From DATGLE01 sp035294325 (lineage in GTDB: Bacteria > Chloroflexota > Ktedonobacteria > Ktedonobacterales > Ktedonobacteraceae): a DNA stretch of 34,520 bases. Positions 21,330-29,565 of this stretch are shown here, piece by piece; the first letter of the stretch is position 1; each line of letters opens with the position of its first letter. A program made the position numbers and the translations under genes. The stretch spans positions 1 through 34,520 of the forward strand of contig DATGLE010000170.1 in assembly GCA_035294325.1 (NCBI GenBank), written 5' to 3'. Under the pieces are notes generated by a model. That model was not told the DNA's origin. It searched no databases and saw only the letters and a list, made by a program, of their open reading frames with translations.

Positions 21330-23939
21330 ATGATATCCGCCGGGTTGGAGCGGTCGGATATAGAGCCGGAACACGCTGCGCAGCGCATTGCGCGCCGCTT
21401 CTATGAACGTTTCACTGACGAGCACGCGGCCTTCCTCCCCTGCATCCAGGGCATCGCGGACCCGGCGGAGCGTGCGCGCTACGCCACGCTCATACTCAAC
21501 CGCCTGATGTTTCTCTATTTCATCCAGCGCAGAGGTTTCCTGGATGGTGACGGCGACTACCTCGCCCATCGCCTGCGCATGGTGCAGGCAGAGGCAGGAG
21601 CGCATACGTTTTACCGCCATTTCTTGCTGCGCCTGCTGCACGAGGGACTGGCCCGGGCAGAGCACCCCACCACAGCGCGCCATCTCTTCGGCAGCGTGCC
21701 GCGCCTCGACGGCAATCTCTTCGCGCCGCACGAACTTGAACGCCGCTACTCCGCCATTCAGATCAAAGACACAGCCTTCGAGCGCATATTCGCCTTCCTC
21801 GACGGCTACCACTGGAACCTGGCTGGCACACTGCCGCGCGGCGAGGACGAGATCAACCCGGCCATACTGGGATACATTTTCGAGCAGCAGGTCAATCAGC
21901 AGATGGGGGCATACTACACCCGCGAGGATGTGACCGGCTACATCGCCAGCAACACGATCATTCCGTATCTCTTCAACAGCGTCGCACAGGTATACCCCGG
22001 CGCTTTCAGAGCAGGCGGCCCGCTCTGGCGCCTTCTCCAGCAGCAGCCAGATCACTATATCTACGCCCCGGTGCGCAGTACTGAAGCCCTGCCAGCCGAA
22101 ACGGAGAGGGAATATGCGGCCCGTCGCTCGTACTACAGGCAACTACATGCCAGGCTTGCGAATGGCGAGATCCACGACATCGACGATCTGATCACTTACA
22201 ATCTCGATATCTTCCGTTTCGCGCGCGATGCACTCTGCCACACAGACGACGCGGCCTTGCTACACACTTTTTATGAGCAACTTCAGCGAATCAAGATTCT
22301 CGATCCTACCTGCGGCTCCGGCGCTTTCCTGCTGGCCGCGCTGCACCTGCTCGCGCCGCTGTACGAAGCCTGCATAGAGCGTATGTGTGAATTAACCTCC
22401 GATCACGCGGCGCGCAATAAATTTCTCGCCACCCTTGAGCAAATTCAGGCGCAGCCCGGCCGCCGCTATTTTATTCTCAAAACCATCATCAGCAACAACC
22501 TCTACGGTGTGGACATCATGGAGGAGGCCACGGAGATCTGCAAGTTACGCCTCTTCCTTGAACTGGCGGCGCAGGTCGAGCGCGGTGAAGACCTGGAGCC
22601 ACTGCCAGCCCTCGGCCAGCATATCCGCTCTGGCAACGCCCTCGTTGGCTCTATCGAGGATATCTCCCCCGGTAGGGGCCGAATGATGAATATTAACGAT
22701 CAACAGCAGCAAGGTCATCCTTCGCTGCGCTCAGAATTCGCTTCGTCGGGGCATGTCATCCTGAGCGGCAGCGAAGGATCCGCGGTCCGGGGCATCGGAT
22801 CCTTCGCTGCCGCTCAGGATGACAGGCTTGCCGGCTCCTCTCCTTCCCAGACCGATCAACCTCCCTTCCACTGGCGCGCCGAATTCCCCGCTGTCTTCGC
22901 GGAGGGCGGCTTTAATGTCATCATCGGCAACCCGCCGTATGTCGAGTACAGCGCCGGGAGCTTCTCCTACACGCTGCGCGATTTTGCAACGCTGCCATGC
23001 GCCAATCTGTACCCCTGTGTAATTGAGAGGAGCCGGCTCCTGCTCGCGGAGCATGGTCGTCAGGGAATGATCGTGCCCCTGGCGGCTTTCGCGACGCGCA
23101 ATATGATCCCCCTGATCGAGGGCTTCTATCGCTGGTTCCCTCGCTCCTGGCTCTCTTTCTACCATTTTCGCCCTGCGATGCTCTTTTCAGGCGGCAAAGT
23201 CGCCAGCATTCCAACCTGCATCTACCTCGCCAGCACGCAGGGGCCTGAGCAGCGGTTCAGCACGCATATCGCCAAGTGGCCGACGCGATATCGCGGCCTG
23301 ATCTTCCCCTCGCTCACTTACTGCCGCGTCACCGCGCCGCGCGATCCCGTCAATCGCCACTATTATCCCAAATTCGGGCGTCCCCTTGAAAACGCTCTGC
23401 TGGAGAAGGTACTGGCCCATACGCCGGTACGCGACTACCTGGCGCGCATGCCCAATCAGAACACCATGTACTATCGTTCCGCCGGCGGATTGTACTGGAA
23501 GGTCTTTACCAATTTCGCCTGGCCCTATCACACCACCTCCAATAAGCAGTGCAGCTTTCAGGAAGCATATGATCGCGATATTTTCGTCGCGCTATTTAAC
23601 AGTTCTCTGTTCTGGTGGTATTATACGGTCACGTTCGATACCTTTAATCTGAAGGATTACATGCTTTTGGGTTTTCGCTTCTCTTATCCAGAGGATGCGG
23701 AAATTACCAGCGCGCTCAAGGCGCTTTGCCAGCAGCTCATGGATGATTTTCGTCGCCACGCGCAGCATCTCAAGCGCGGCAAGACCGGCAGTTATACCGT
23801 CTACGCCAGAAAGTCTAAAGCGATTATCGATGAGATCGATTGTGTACTGGCGCGGCATTATGGCTTTACGGGTGAGGAGCTGGATTTTATTATCTATTAC
23901 GATATCAAGTATCGCCTGGGCCGTGAGTATGTGCTGTGA
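21330..23939 (+). CDS. Eco57I-like adenine-specific DNA methyltransferase (long paralogue)
   Basis: An 869-residue paralogue of the preceding gene. The N-terminal 190 residues are helical, with Leu-Asn-Arg-Leu-Met-Phe-Leu-Tyr-Phe-Ile-Gln-Arg-Arg-Gly-Phe-Leu, as in type IIG and PglX-like enzymes. Met-Gly-Ala-Tyr-Tyr-Thr follows near 195, motif I Asp-Pro-Thr-Cys-Gly-Ser-Gly-Ala-Phe at 325 and Asn-Pro-Pro-Tyr at 534-537. Between motif I and IV it carries 54 extra residues relative to its partner (within 22677-22862), encoded largely by a palindromic repeat kept in frame. The two proteins end alike (Tyr-Gly-Phe-Thr, Ile-Lys-Tyr-Arg-Leu-Gly). The ATG at 21330 lacks a strong ribosome-binding site; 21237, inside the upstream gene, is the alternative. 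No nuclease domain was recognised. Confidence 0.87.
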   Translation: MISAGLERSDIEPEHAAQRIARRFYERFTDEHAAFLPCIQGIADPAERARYATLILNRLMFLYFIQRRGFLDGDGDYLAHRLRMVQAEAGAHTFYRHFLLRLLHEGLARAEHPTTARHLFGSVPRLDGNLFAPHELERRYSAIQIKDTAFERIFAFLDGYHWNLAGTLPRGEDEINPAILGYIFEQQVNQQMGAYYTREDVTGYIASNTIIPYLFNSVAQVYPGAFRAGGPLWRLLQQQPDHYIYAPVRSTEALPAETEREYAARRSYYRQLHARLANGEIHDIDDLITYNLDIFRFARDALCHTDDAALLHTFYEQLQRIKILDPTCGSGAFLLAALHLLAPLYEACIERMCELTSDHAARNKFLATLEQIQAQPGRRYFILKTIISNNLYGVDIMEEATEICKLRLFLELAAQVERGEDLEPLPALGQHIRSGNALVGSIEDISPGRGRMMNINDQQQQGHPSLRSEFASSGHVILSGSEGSAVRGIGSFAAAQDDRLAGSSPSQTDQPPFHWRAEFPAVFAEGGFNVIIGNPPYVEYSAGSFSYTLRDFATLPCANLYPCVIERSRLLLAEHGRQGMIVPLAAFATRNMIPLIEGFYRWFPRSWLSFYHFRPAMLFSGGKVASIPTCIYLASTQGPEQRFSTHIAKWPTRYRGLIFPSLTYCRVTAPRDPVNRHYYPKFGRPLENALLEKVLAHTPVRDYLARMPNQNTMYYRSAGGLYWKVFTNFAWPYHTTSNKQCSFQEAYDRDIFVALFNSSLFWWYYTVTFDTFNLKDYMLLGFRFSYPEDAEITSALKALCQQLMDDFRRHAQHLKRGKTGSYTVYARKSKAIIDEIDCVLARHYGFTGEELDFIIYYDIKYRLGREYVL
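22754..22824. repeat. 28-bp palindromic repeat inserted in frame in the methyltransferase gene
   Basis: Arm 22754-22781 is perfectly complementary to 22797-22824, 15-nt loop. A partial extra copy of one arm (CCTTCGCTGCGCTCAG) lies at 22719-22734. The sequence class GTCATCCTGAGCGgCAGCGAAGGATC is a widely dispersed palindrome in many bacterial genomes (general knowledge). Translated, it gives Val-Ile-Leu-Ser-Gly-Ser-Glu-Gly-Ser and Ser-Phe-Ala-Ala-Ala-Gln-Asp-Asp. The frame stays open. Confidence 0.92.
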
Positions 23940-24000
23940 AATACTCGACCATCAGAACGTAATACTGTTTGTATCAAGGATAACTTTTCCCGGACACCTC

Positions 24001-24015
24001 AGCGCCTTCGGCGCT
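24001..24015 (-). repeat. GC-rich flank motif, diverged copy
   Basis: AGCGCC-TTC-GGCGCT is a perfect 6-bp hairpin next to the 26-bp inverted repeat. On the minus strand it reads AGCGCCGAAGGCGCT, matching the GCGCCGCAGGCGC core at 27140-27159 apart from the loop base and the edges. Confidence 0.55.
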
Positions 24016-24022
24016 TCGCAAG

Positions 24023-24083
24023 TGGGGGAGGTGAGTGTTGCTGAGGCGAACTGCGTCCGCCTCAGCAACACTCACCTCCCCCA
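24023..24083. repeat. Perfect 26-bp inverted repeat after the methyltransferase pair
   Basis: Arm 24023-24048 is perfectly complementary to 24058-24083, 9-nt loop. It lies 83 bp after the methyltransferase stop and could end transcription, though no T-run follows. Its right end runs into a tandem repeat array. Confidence 0.9.
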
Positions 24084-24302
24084 GATAAGCCGCCGGAGAC
24101 GGCAAGGGATCGGGCCGAAGGGCTGTGAGGGTTCTCATCTCTCATAGATAAGCCGCCGTGAGAGGCAAGAGATCTGGCTGAAGGCTGTGAGGGGTATCGC
24201 CTCTCCCAGATAAGCCGCCGTGAGAGGCAAGGGATCGGGCCGAGGGGCTGTGAGGGTTCTCATCTCTCATAGATAAGCCGCCGTGGGAGGCAAGGGGCTG
24301 TA
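24083..24302. repeat. Tandem array of about 3.5 units of 62-63 bp
   Basis: Units begin with AGATAAGCCGCC at 24083, 24146, 24208 and 24271 (periods 63, 62 and 63); the last unit is cut short. Units continue with GAGAGGCAAGGGATC, then GGGCTGTGAGGG and CTCATCTCTCAT, with scattered differences. This minisatellite is not an array of repeats and unique spacers, so not CRISPR. It occupies the gap before the 892-residue protein gene. Confidence 0.88.
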
Positions 24303-24348
24303 GTAGTATATCAAGATAATGCAATGTATGACAGCAGGAGATTTTTGA

Positions 24349-27027
24349 ATGCCCATCGATAATCGCGCCTGGCGCCAGTTGAAGACAGCCTGCCAGATAC
24401 TTGTGGGCGGTTGCCTGGCGCTCGCTTTGCTCCTGCTGCTCGGCCCTCCTGCTGCGGCTGCGGCCCATGATGCTGCGAATGGCGCGCGCGGCCCGACCTT
24501 GAGCGTGGATGTGGGCTTTGGAGGCGGCATTTTCCAGTATAGTTACTGGACGCCGGTACGTGTCAGCATCAATAACAGTGGCCCGGCTTTCAGCGGCTCG
24601 CTCTCCGTGCGCGTCTACAGCGGCAATACACGCGTGCCCACCGCCGCTATCTCGCCGTGGAGCTTCGAGGCGCCGGTCTCGCTTGCCACCGGCGCGCATA
24701 AAGAGATCACATTGTACGCGCCCTTCTACCTCGGCAACTTCTCGCCGAACGGCGTCATCGTGCGGCTGCTCGATGCTCACGGGCGCGTTATCACCACACA
24801 GCAGAGCCAGAGCGGCTACGAGATCAGGACGGGCGATCTTTTTATCGGCGTGCTTTCCGACGTGCAGGCCGGCTTTGATAGACTGTCCAGCGTCTCGCTC
24901 CCCAACCAGACCAATTCGCTCACCCTGGCACCTCTGGACGCCCGCATTATGCCCAGTTTAGCCAGCGTGCTGGCGAACTTTCAGGTCATCATCCTCGACG
25001 ACTTCAATACCCGCACGCTCAGCCCCGCGCAGTTGTCGGCCTTGCAGATCTGGGTTAACCAGGGCGGCGTGCTGATCGAGGTCGGCGGCGCGCAGTGGCA
25101 GCGCACCCTGAGCGCGCTGCCCGCCGATCTGCTGCCGGTGACGGTCAACGGCACGAGTACGCTTCCGGCAAAGACACACATGCTGCCGGCTGGCAGCTCG
25201 ATCCATATCAATCCGGCGCTGCTGCCCTATCCTCAGTACAGGCACAATGATATCCTGCCCGCACCCGCCACCATCAGCACAGCAACATTGAGCGCGCAGA
25301 ACGCCTTCTCACAGAGCGAGACCATCCTGGCCTCCTCCACGACGCCGCTGATCCTCCAGGCCCGCCAGGGGCAGGGAGTGCTCAGCTACCTGGCCTTCGA
25401 TCCGGCCAGCGCGCCGTTCGCCACCTGGGCAACCACAAGCGATCTATGGGAAGCCGTTCTGCTCCACGCCTTCGGCGATAGATTTCTCATCTCCAACGTC
25501 GTGCCAACCTATCCCGCTGGCCCCGGCAATATCCTGTCGCGCGCGGGCATCCTCAGCATGGTCGAGCCGGAATCGCTGCTCGGTCCCTGGATCATCATCG
25601 TCCTGCTGCTCGGCTACCTCGCTATTCTCGGTCCGGTGCGCCTTCTGATCGTCAGGCGCTTCAAACTGCCGCGCTGGTGGAGCTGGCGCATTATTATCGG
25701 CGCGATTGTAGTCTTCTCGCTGCTCTCCTATGCGCTCTCCTCGTTCCAGCGCCAGGCTTCGCTTACCGACAACAGTATCTCGCTGATCCAGGTTGATCAG
25801 GACGGTTCGCTGGCTCACGTTACGACCTACATGGGCATCTTTGTACCCGATCAGGGAACCTTCGATCTGCACCTGCCCGGCGGAAGCCTGGCACAGCCTG
25901 TACCGGATCAGCTTCTCTCGGCCACACATTCGATATCGTCCGATGCCGCCGATATGGCGCCGACCAGCCTGACCTTTGGACCGGGTGGCAGCGATCTGGA
26001 GCGCCAGGCCAGCAGTTCCTGGTCGCTGCACTCGATAGTCTCCGAGCAGGATTCTGACCTTCATGGGAACCTGGTCGCGCATCTGAGTCTGCGTAACAAC
26101 CGGCTCGTGGGCACGATTACTAATACGCTGCCCACTGCTCTGAGCGATGCCTATGTACTCGTAGCGCACAGCTTCGCGCCGGTGGGGCACCTGGCAGCCG
26201 GGGAGACGCGGCAGGTCAGCCTTCCGCTCTACAGTTCGCCCCCTTTCCCTATCCAATCGCTGGCCGACCAGATCGCGCAGCACAACGGTTTGCCCACGCC
26301 CTATTTCCCGTACCAGCAGAACCGCTGGCCGCAGAACAATTTTCAGCGCCACATGGCCTTGCTGTCTGCCCTCAGCGGCGTCGGCTACGTCTATCCGCCC
26401 TGCAATGGCCCCTGCAACACCCACGCTATCACCAGCGGCGGCGTCATCTACGTTACCGGCAGCCAGGTGCCGAATCCCAATCGCATCGGCGGCCCCGATC
26501 CGCTTGTGCTGCCGGGCGCGCCGGCCACGTTGATCGGCTGGGCCGACCAGCCCATGACTAACGCCGATAACGCGACCATCAATGGCACGCGCCCTGCCGG
26601 TCAGCACGAGGACTTTTTACAGGTACCGCTCAACATCAGCGCCTCCAGCCCCGCCAGCCTGCCACAAGATTTCATCCTGGGGCATGTCATCGACATTCAG
26701 AGCTATGATGCTCAGCTCAACCTGCCCGGCATCTACAGCATGTCAAACGGCAGTCTGACCTTTGAATTCACGCCGGCTTCGACCAATCAGCCGGTGCATG
26801 CCCTGACGATCAGCGAACCCGACTTCGTAGCCAGCCCTCTGCATGTCCAGCTTTACAACTGGCGCACGGAAAAATGGGACGCGATCAGGCTGCGAGGAGA
26901 TAGCTTCAAGACCACGGATACGGTGGCCTATATGGGACCAGGCGGGCGTATATTGATGCGCGTCGGCGTTCAACCGCCTTCTCAGAACAAGATCTTCTTC
27001 GGCCAGCCCTCGCTCAGCCTGAGCTAA
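24349..27027 (+). CDS. Secreted, membrane-anchored protein with amidotransferase-like segment
   Basis: An 892-residue protein not assigned to a named family. A signal peptide is likely at about 10-40 (hydrophobic Ala/Leu stretch ending in Ala-Ala-Ala-Ala). A beta-rich extracellular region follows (Tyr-Trp-Thr-Pro-Val-Arg-Val-Ser-Ile-Asn-Asn), then a segment resembling the type 1 glutamine amidotransferase fold at about 200-250 (Val-Ile-Ile-Leu-Asp-Asp-Phe, Trp-Val-Asn-Gln-Gly-Gly-Val-Leu-Ile-Glu-Val-Gly-Gly). No catalytic Cys is visible. Two TM helices lie at about 411-430 and 445-465, with a large C-terminal region after them. AGGAG is 8 nt before the ATG. Similar DUF4350-like proteins often accompany MoxR/DUF58 operons, and one lies 3.9 kb downstream. 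Convergent with the second kinase gene. Confidence 0.75.
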   Translation: MPIDNRAWRQLKTACQILVGGCLALALLLLLGPPAAAAAHDAANGARGPTLSVDVGFGGGIFQYSYWTPVRVSINNSGPAFSGSLSVRVYSGNTRVPTAAISPWSFEAPVSLATGAHKEITLYAPFYLGNFSPNGVIVRLLDAHGRVITTQQSQSGYEIRTGDLFIGVLSDVQAGFDRLSSVSLPNQTNSLTLAPLDARIMPSLASVLANFQVIILDDFNTRTLSPAQLSALQIWVNQGGVLIEVGGAQWQRTLSALPADLLPVTVNGTSTLPAKTHMLPAGSSIHINPALLPYPQYRHNDILPAPATISTATLSAQNAFSQSETILASSTTPLILQARQGQGVLSYLAFDPASAPFATWATTSDLWEAVLLHAFGDRFLISNVVPTYPAGPGNILSRAGILSMVEPESLLGPWIIIVLLLGYLAILGPVRLLIVRRFKLPRWWSWRIIIGAIVVFSLLSYALSSFQRQASLTDNSISLIQVDQDGSLAHVTTYMGIFVPDQGTFDLHLPGGSLAQPVPDQLLSATHSISSDAADMAPTSLTFGPGGSDLERQASSSWSLHSIVSEQDSDLHGNLVAHLSLRNNRLVGTITNTLPTALSDAYVLVAHSFAPVGHLAAGETRQVSLPLYSSPPFPIQSLADQIAQHNGLPTPYFPYQQNRWPQNNFQRHMALLSALSGVGYVYPPCNGPCNTHAITSGGVIYVTGSQVPNPNRIGGPDPLVLPGAPATLIGWADQPMTNADNATINGTRPAGQHEDFLQVPLNISASSPASLPQDFILGHVIDIQSYDAQLNLPGIYSMSNGSLTFEFTPASTNQPVHALTISEPDFVASPLHVQLYNWRTEKWDAIRLRGDSFKTTDTVAYMGPGGRILMRVGVQPPSQNKIFFGQPSLSLS

Positions 27028-27078
27028 CGCCTCGCGCCGCCTCTCCTCTGGTGCGCGTGGCGCCGCCGCGCCAGAGAC

Positions 27079-27135
27079 ATAGCAGTTGTGTTGTGGAAAA
27101 TGCGCTTCACGCATTTTCCACAACACAACTGCTAT
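27079..27135. repeat. Perfect 26-bp inverted repeat in convergent gap
   Basis: Arm 27079-27104 is perfectly complementary to 27110-27135, 5-nt loop. It lies between the convergent 892-residue protein and kinase genes and could terminate both. A GC dyad (TGGCG...CGCCA, near 27049-27064) precedes it, and the exact 20-bp GC repeat at 27140-27159 follows 4 bp later. Confidence 0.9.
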
Positions 27136-27139
27136 CATA

Positions 27140-27159
27140 CGAGCGCCGCAGGCGCGAGC
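27140..27159 (+). repeat. 20-bp GC-rich dispersed repeat, copy 1
   Basis: CGAGCGCCGCAGGCGCGAGC, identical to the reverse complement of 30701-30720. The similarity continues for about 8 bp (ATGCGAGGG against AAGCGAAGG). The core GCGCC-GCA-GGCGC is itself a hairpin. Confidence 0.85.
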
Positions 27160-27187
27160 ATGCGAGGGTGCTAGCAATCAGGCACAT

Positions 27188-28717
27188 CTAAGGAAGGGGC
27201 TGCGCATACCAGTCGCCGTATTCATCCAGAGAAGGCTGCCCATCCCTGTCATAGGCCGTAAAATACCCTGTTATATCGCCGCCATATTTGCTATTCCCTT
27301 CGAAGCGGATGGTATCCGCCCTCCCGGTTAGTTTCACCACAAATTGCACACTTCCGCTCTGGCTGATCGTTCCTGTAAAGGTTCCGGTTACTCCAAGTCC
27401 CTGAAAGCGTCCTGAGATATTTCCCTGCTGCTGATTAACCCCTGTGAGATATAAGGCGGTCTTTCTTCCCGCCACTCCTACATCATTGATTGTGCCAGCA
27501 TAACATGGCGCAAGCTGAGGATAGAGGGAATCGGGAACAGGAGTGCCGGGAGCAGCACAGGCAGCAGAAGTTGATGTCGGCGCTGGCTTTTGGATTGCGC
27601 GGCGAACGACAGGGGCAGGGGTGGGATGGCGAGACCAGAGCGTGAACAGAAGGAAGCCGCCCGCTACAGATCCCAGCACAACAATAGATAGCAGAGCGAA
27701 CAGCAGCAGCTTCCAGGAACCAGGCGAGCGCCCCTTTTCAGGTGAATGTTCCTGATCAGATGAATGATCCTGCTCCCGGTGCGCCTGTCTTTCAAGCGTC
27801 AGGGGCATTTTTTCGACGCTGGTGGGACCGGTAACTACCAGGGGCAGGATTTCCTCGGCTGCTTCGGTTTGCGTGCTGGCGGCAGACAACGCGTTCCAGA
27901 ACTCCTCGATTGTGGCGTAGCGGTCCTCGCTGTGCAGGCTCATGCCACGCGCAATGACCTTACCGACGGAGGGCGGAATTGCTGAACAGACTTGATCGGC
28001 GCGCATAAGCGGATCGCTGCCGAAGCGATTCACGCTTCTGGTGAGCGCATCTATCGGCACGATACCGGCCAGCAGGGTATAGGTTGTGGCGGCCAGCCCA
28101 TAGATATCGGTGCGTGGACCGGTTCCCTGCCCATACTGTTCGGGAGCCGCATAGCCCGGCGTGCCAAAGCGGAAGAGATTGGTCGTCTTATCAACTATAT
28201 ACTCCTTCGCCAGACCAAAGTCTACCAGCAGTGCATCAGCCGACCTCTCGGGCACAATAATATTGCCAGGTTTGATATCTCTATGCACAACCGGCGGCAT
28301 CCGCGTATGCAGATAGGCTATCGCATCGACAATGGGCGCTAATAGCGTAAGCACAAAAAGCAGAGAAAAGCAGAGATCTGGCTGCATCATGCGCAGCCTT
28401 TCGAGGTCTTTTCCCTCGATATAGTCCATGAGCAGGTAGATACGGTTATGCCTGGTATTTTCAAAAACCTGGTAGACGTGAGGAAGTGAGGGGTGATTCA
28501 GGCGCATAAGCAGCTCGGCCTCAAAGGTCAGACTGTGCCTGTCCTGGCTGCTGGGATTGACCAGTGACTTGAGAGCATAGAGCTGCTGCGTGCGCCAGTC
28601 TCTCACCTTGTAAACCGCGCTGGAGCCGCCCTTGCCCAGGATACCTTCAACAACATAACCATCTGCCTGAGGACTACGTATGATGGCCCCCATCGGAAGC
28701 GTCATCTGTTGCTGCAT
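27188..28717 (-). CDS. Receptor-like Ser/Thr protein kinase
   Basis: A kinase of about 509 residues. The N-terminal Hanks domain has P-loop Gly-Lys-Gly-Gly-Ser-Ser-Ala-Val-Tyr, catalytic Lys near 50, His-Arg-Asp-Ile-Lys-Pro-Gly-Asn near 145-152, Asp-Phe-Gly near 166-168 and Ala-Pro-Glu-Gln near 192. A charged, His/Glu/Ser-rich juxtamembrane linker precedes one TM helix (about 333-358). The outer part (about 370-509) is a Pro/Thr stalk and a beta-rich domain with several Gly-Thr and Ser-Gly strands, unrelated to WD40. The ATG at 28717 and a GTG at 28720 share one GAGG ribosome-binding site, so the start is uncertain by one codon. It lies upstream of, and convergent with, the 892-residue protein gene. 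Likely a surface sensor. Confidence 0.92.
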   Translation of the reverse strand: MQQQMTLPMGAIIRSPQADGYVVEGILGKGGSSAVYKVRDWRTQQLYALKSLVNPSSQDRHSLTFEAELLMRLNHPSLPHVYQVFENTRHNRIYLLMDYIEGKDLERLRMMQPDLCFSLLFVLTLLAPIVDAIAYLHTRMPPVVHRDIKPGNIIVPERSADALLVDFGLAKEYIVDKTTNLFRFGTPGYAAPEQYGQGTGPRTDIYGLAATTYTLLAGIVPIDALTRSVNRFGSDPLMRADQVCSAIPPSVGKVIARGMSLHSEDRYATIEEFWNALSAASTQTEAAEEILPLVVTGPTSVEKMPLTLERQAHREQDHSSDQEHSPEKGRSPGSWKLLLFALLSIVVLGSVAGGFLLFTLWSRHPTPAPVVRRAIQKPAPTSTSAACAAPGTPVPDSLYPQLAPCYAGTINDVGVAGRKTALYLTGVNQQQGNISGRFQGLGVTGTFTGTISQSGSVQFVVKLTGRADTIRFEGNSKYGGDITGYFTAYDRDGQPSLDEYGDWYAQPLP

Positions 28718-28809
28718 CACTGATTACCTCACGAACGCATTTACAAACAACAATCTATAGCCGTCTCAAGTTAAACGCATATGCTTCTATCATGGGCATA
28801 ATACCGATT

Positions 28810-29424
28810 TTACCCTGAAGAGGCATAGACTACCATTCGCAACGTTGTCTGATGCTGGCTCGGAATCCAATCACCCGCGCAGGTAATCAGATTGAGATAT
28901 TCGCCGCTCCCATCGCCAAAGATGGCTTGCAATGGCGCTTCCTCGGGAGGATAGAAGGCGAAGCTGGTTACATGAAATAACAACTTCTTCCCAGAAGACA
29001 TTATCACTGTAATCTTGTCGCCTGCATGGATGTTGCGCAGGTTCCAGAATACAGCAGGGAAACCGCCGGGACGATCCAGGTGCCCATCCATGACCGCGCT
29101 GCCGCGCTGCCCGGGCCGTGGACCGGCCTCGTACCAACCTACGTCGGTCCAGGGATTTTGTCGGGGTGTGTCCAGGTCCCCGCTTGCCAGAACGCCAACG
29201 GCCTCGACCATTGCATCAACCTGAATTGATGGAATGATGAGGCGCATCGGCTTATCTACTATATGTGCTGCTGATTTCGCCAGGGACTGCGGTGCAGAGG
29301 GCCGGCGCTCCGCTATTTCAACTCCCGGATAACGCGCTACGACCTGGCTGCACCCACCCAGTACAACAACAGCCAGGCAGTTGAGGATAATAGTGCATAG
29401 CAAATAACCCCTCTGCACGCGCAT
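28810..29424 (-). CDS. Class E/F-type sortase, possibly lipid-anchored
   Basis: A 204-residue transpeptidase that would attach LPxTG-type proteins to the cell surface. The catalytic triad is in place: His115 in Met-Asp-Gly-His-Leu-Asp, Cys182 in Leu-Asn-Leu-Ile-Thr-Cys-Ala-Gly-Asp-Trp, and Arg196 in Thr-Thr-Leu-Arg-Met-Val-Val-Tyr. The length and the single N-terminal hydrophobic segment fit the short class E/F enzymes. That segment ends in Val-Val-Leu-Gly-Gly-Cys25-Ser, a good lipobox, so the enzyme may be a lipoprotein rather than TM-anchored, which is unusual. A promoter lies at 29537-29565, overlapping the end of the upstream gene. That gene encodes an LPxTG protein, its likely substrate. 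Confidence 0.9.
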   Translation of the reverse strand: MRVQRGYLLCTIILNCLAVVVLGGCSQVVARYPGVEIAERRPSAPQSLAKSAAHIVDKPMRLIIPSIQVDAMVEAVGVLASGDLDTPRQNPWTDVGWYEAGPRPGQRGSAVMDGHLDRPGGFPAVFWNLRNIHAGDKITVIMSSGKKLLFHVTSFAFYPPEEAPLQAIFGDGSGEYLNLITCAGDWIPSQHQTTLRMVVYASSG

Positions 29425-29536
29425 CTTTTATCCGTCACCCTCAGATTTTCCGCGCGACGACATAGCCGGCCCTTCCCGCTCATGGCAAATATGGCTACCC
29501 ATCGATCCATGATTGAAGAGGGAGTTTACAGATAGC

Positions 29537-29565
29537 ATAGTAGCACATATTGACAAAATTGTTAA
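29537..29565 (-). promoter_or_regulatory. Probable promoter of the sortase gene
   Basis: On the minus strand, TTAACA (29560-29565), 17-bp spacer, TACTAT (29537-29542). The -35 overlaps the stop end of the LPxTG gene. Confidence 0.5.

Noticed and set aside
22754..22824. Insertion sequence ends in the methyltransferase gene
   Set aside because: No transposase frame and no target duplication recognised; the two arms are only 15 bp apart, so it is a palindromic repeat, not an IS.
19235..23939. BREX (PglX) or DISARM system
   Set aside because: The methyltransferases resemble PglX in layout, but no phosphatase, ATPase, helicase or protease partner gene is in the flanks.
24083..24302. Tandem repeats as a CRISPR array
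   Set aside because: The whole unit of 62-63 bp repeats with scattered differences; there are no unique spacers and no cas genes.
25444..26607. Antisense frame of 387 codons inside the 892-residue protein gene
   Set aside because: Arg/Gly/Gln-rich low-plausibility sequence typical of shadow frames; no start signal.
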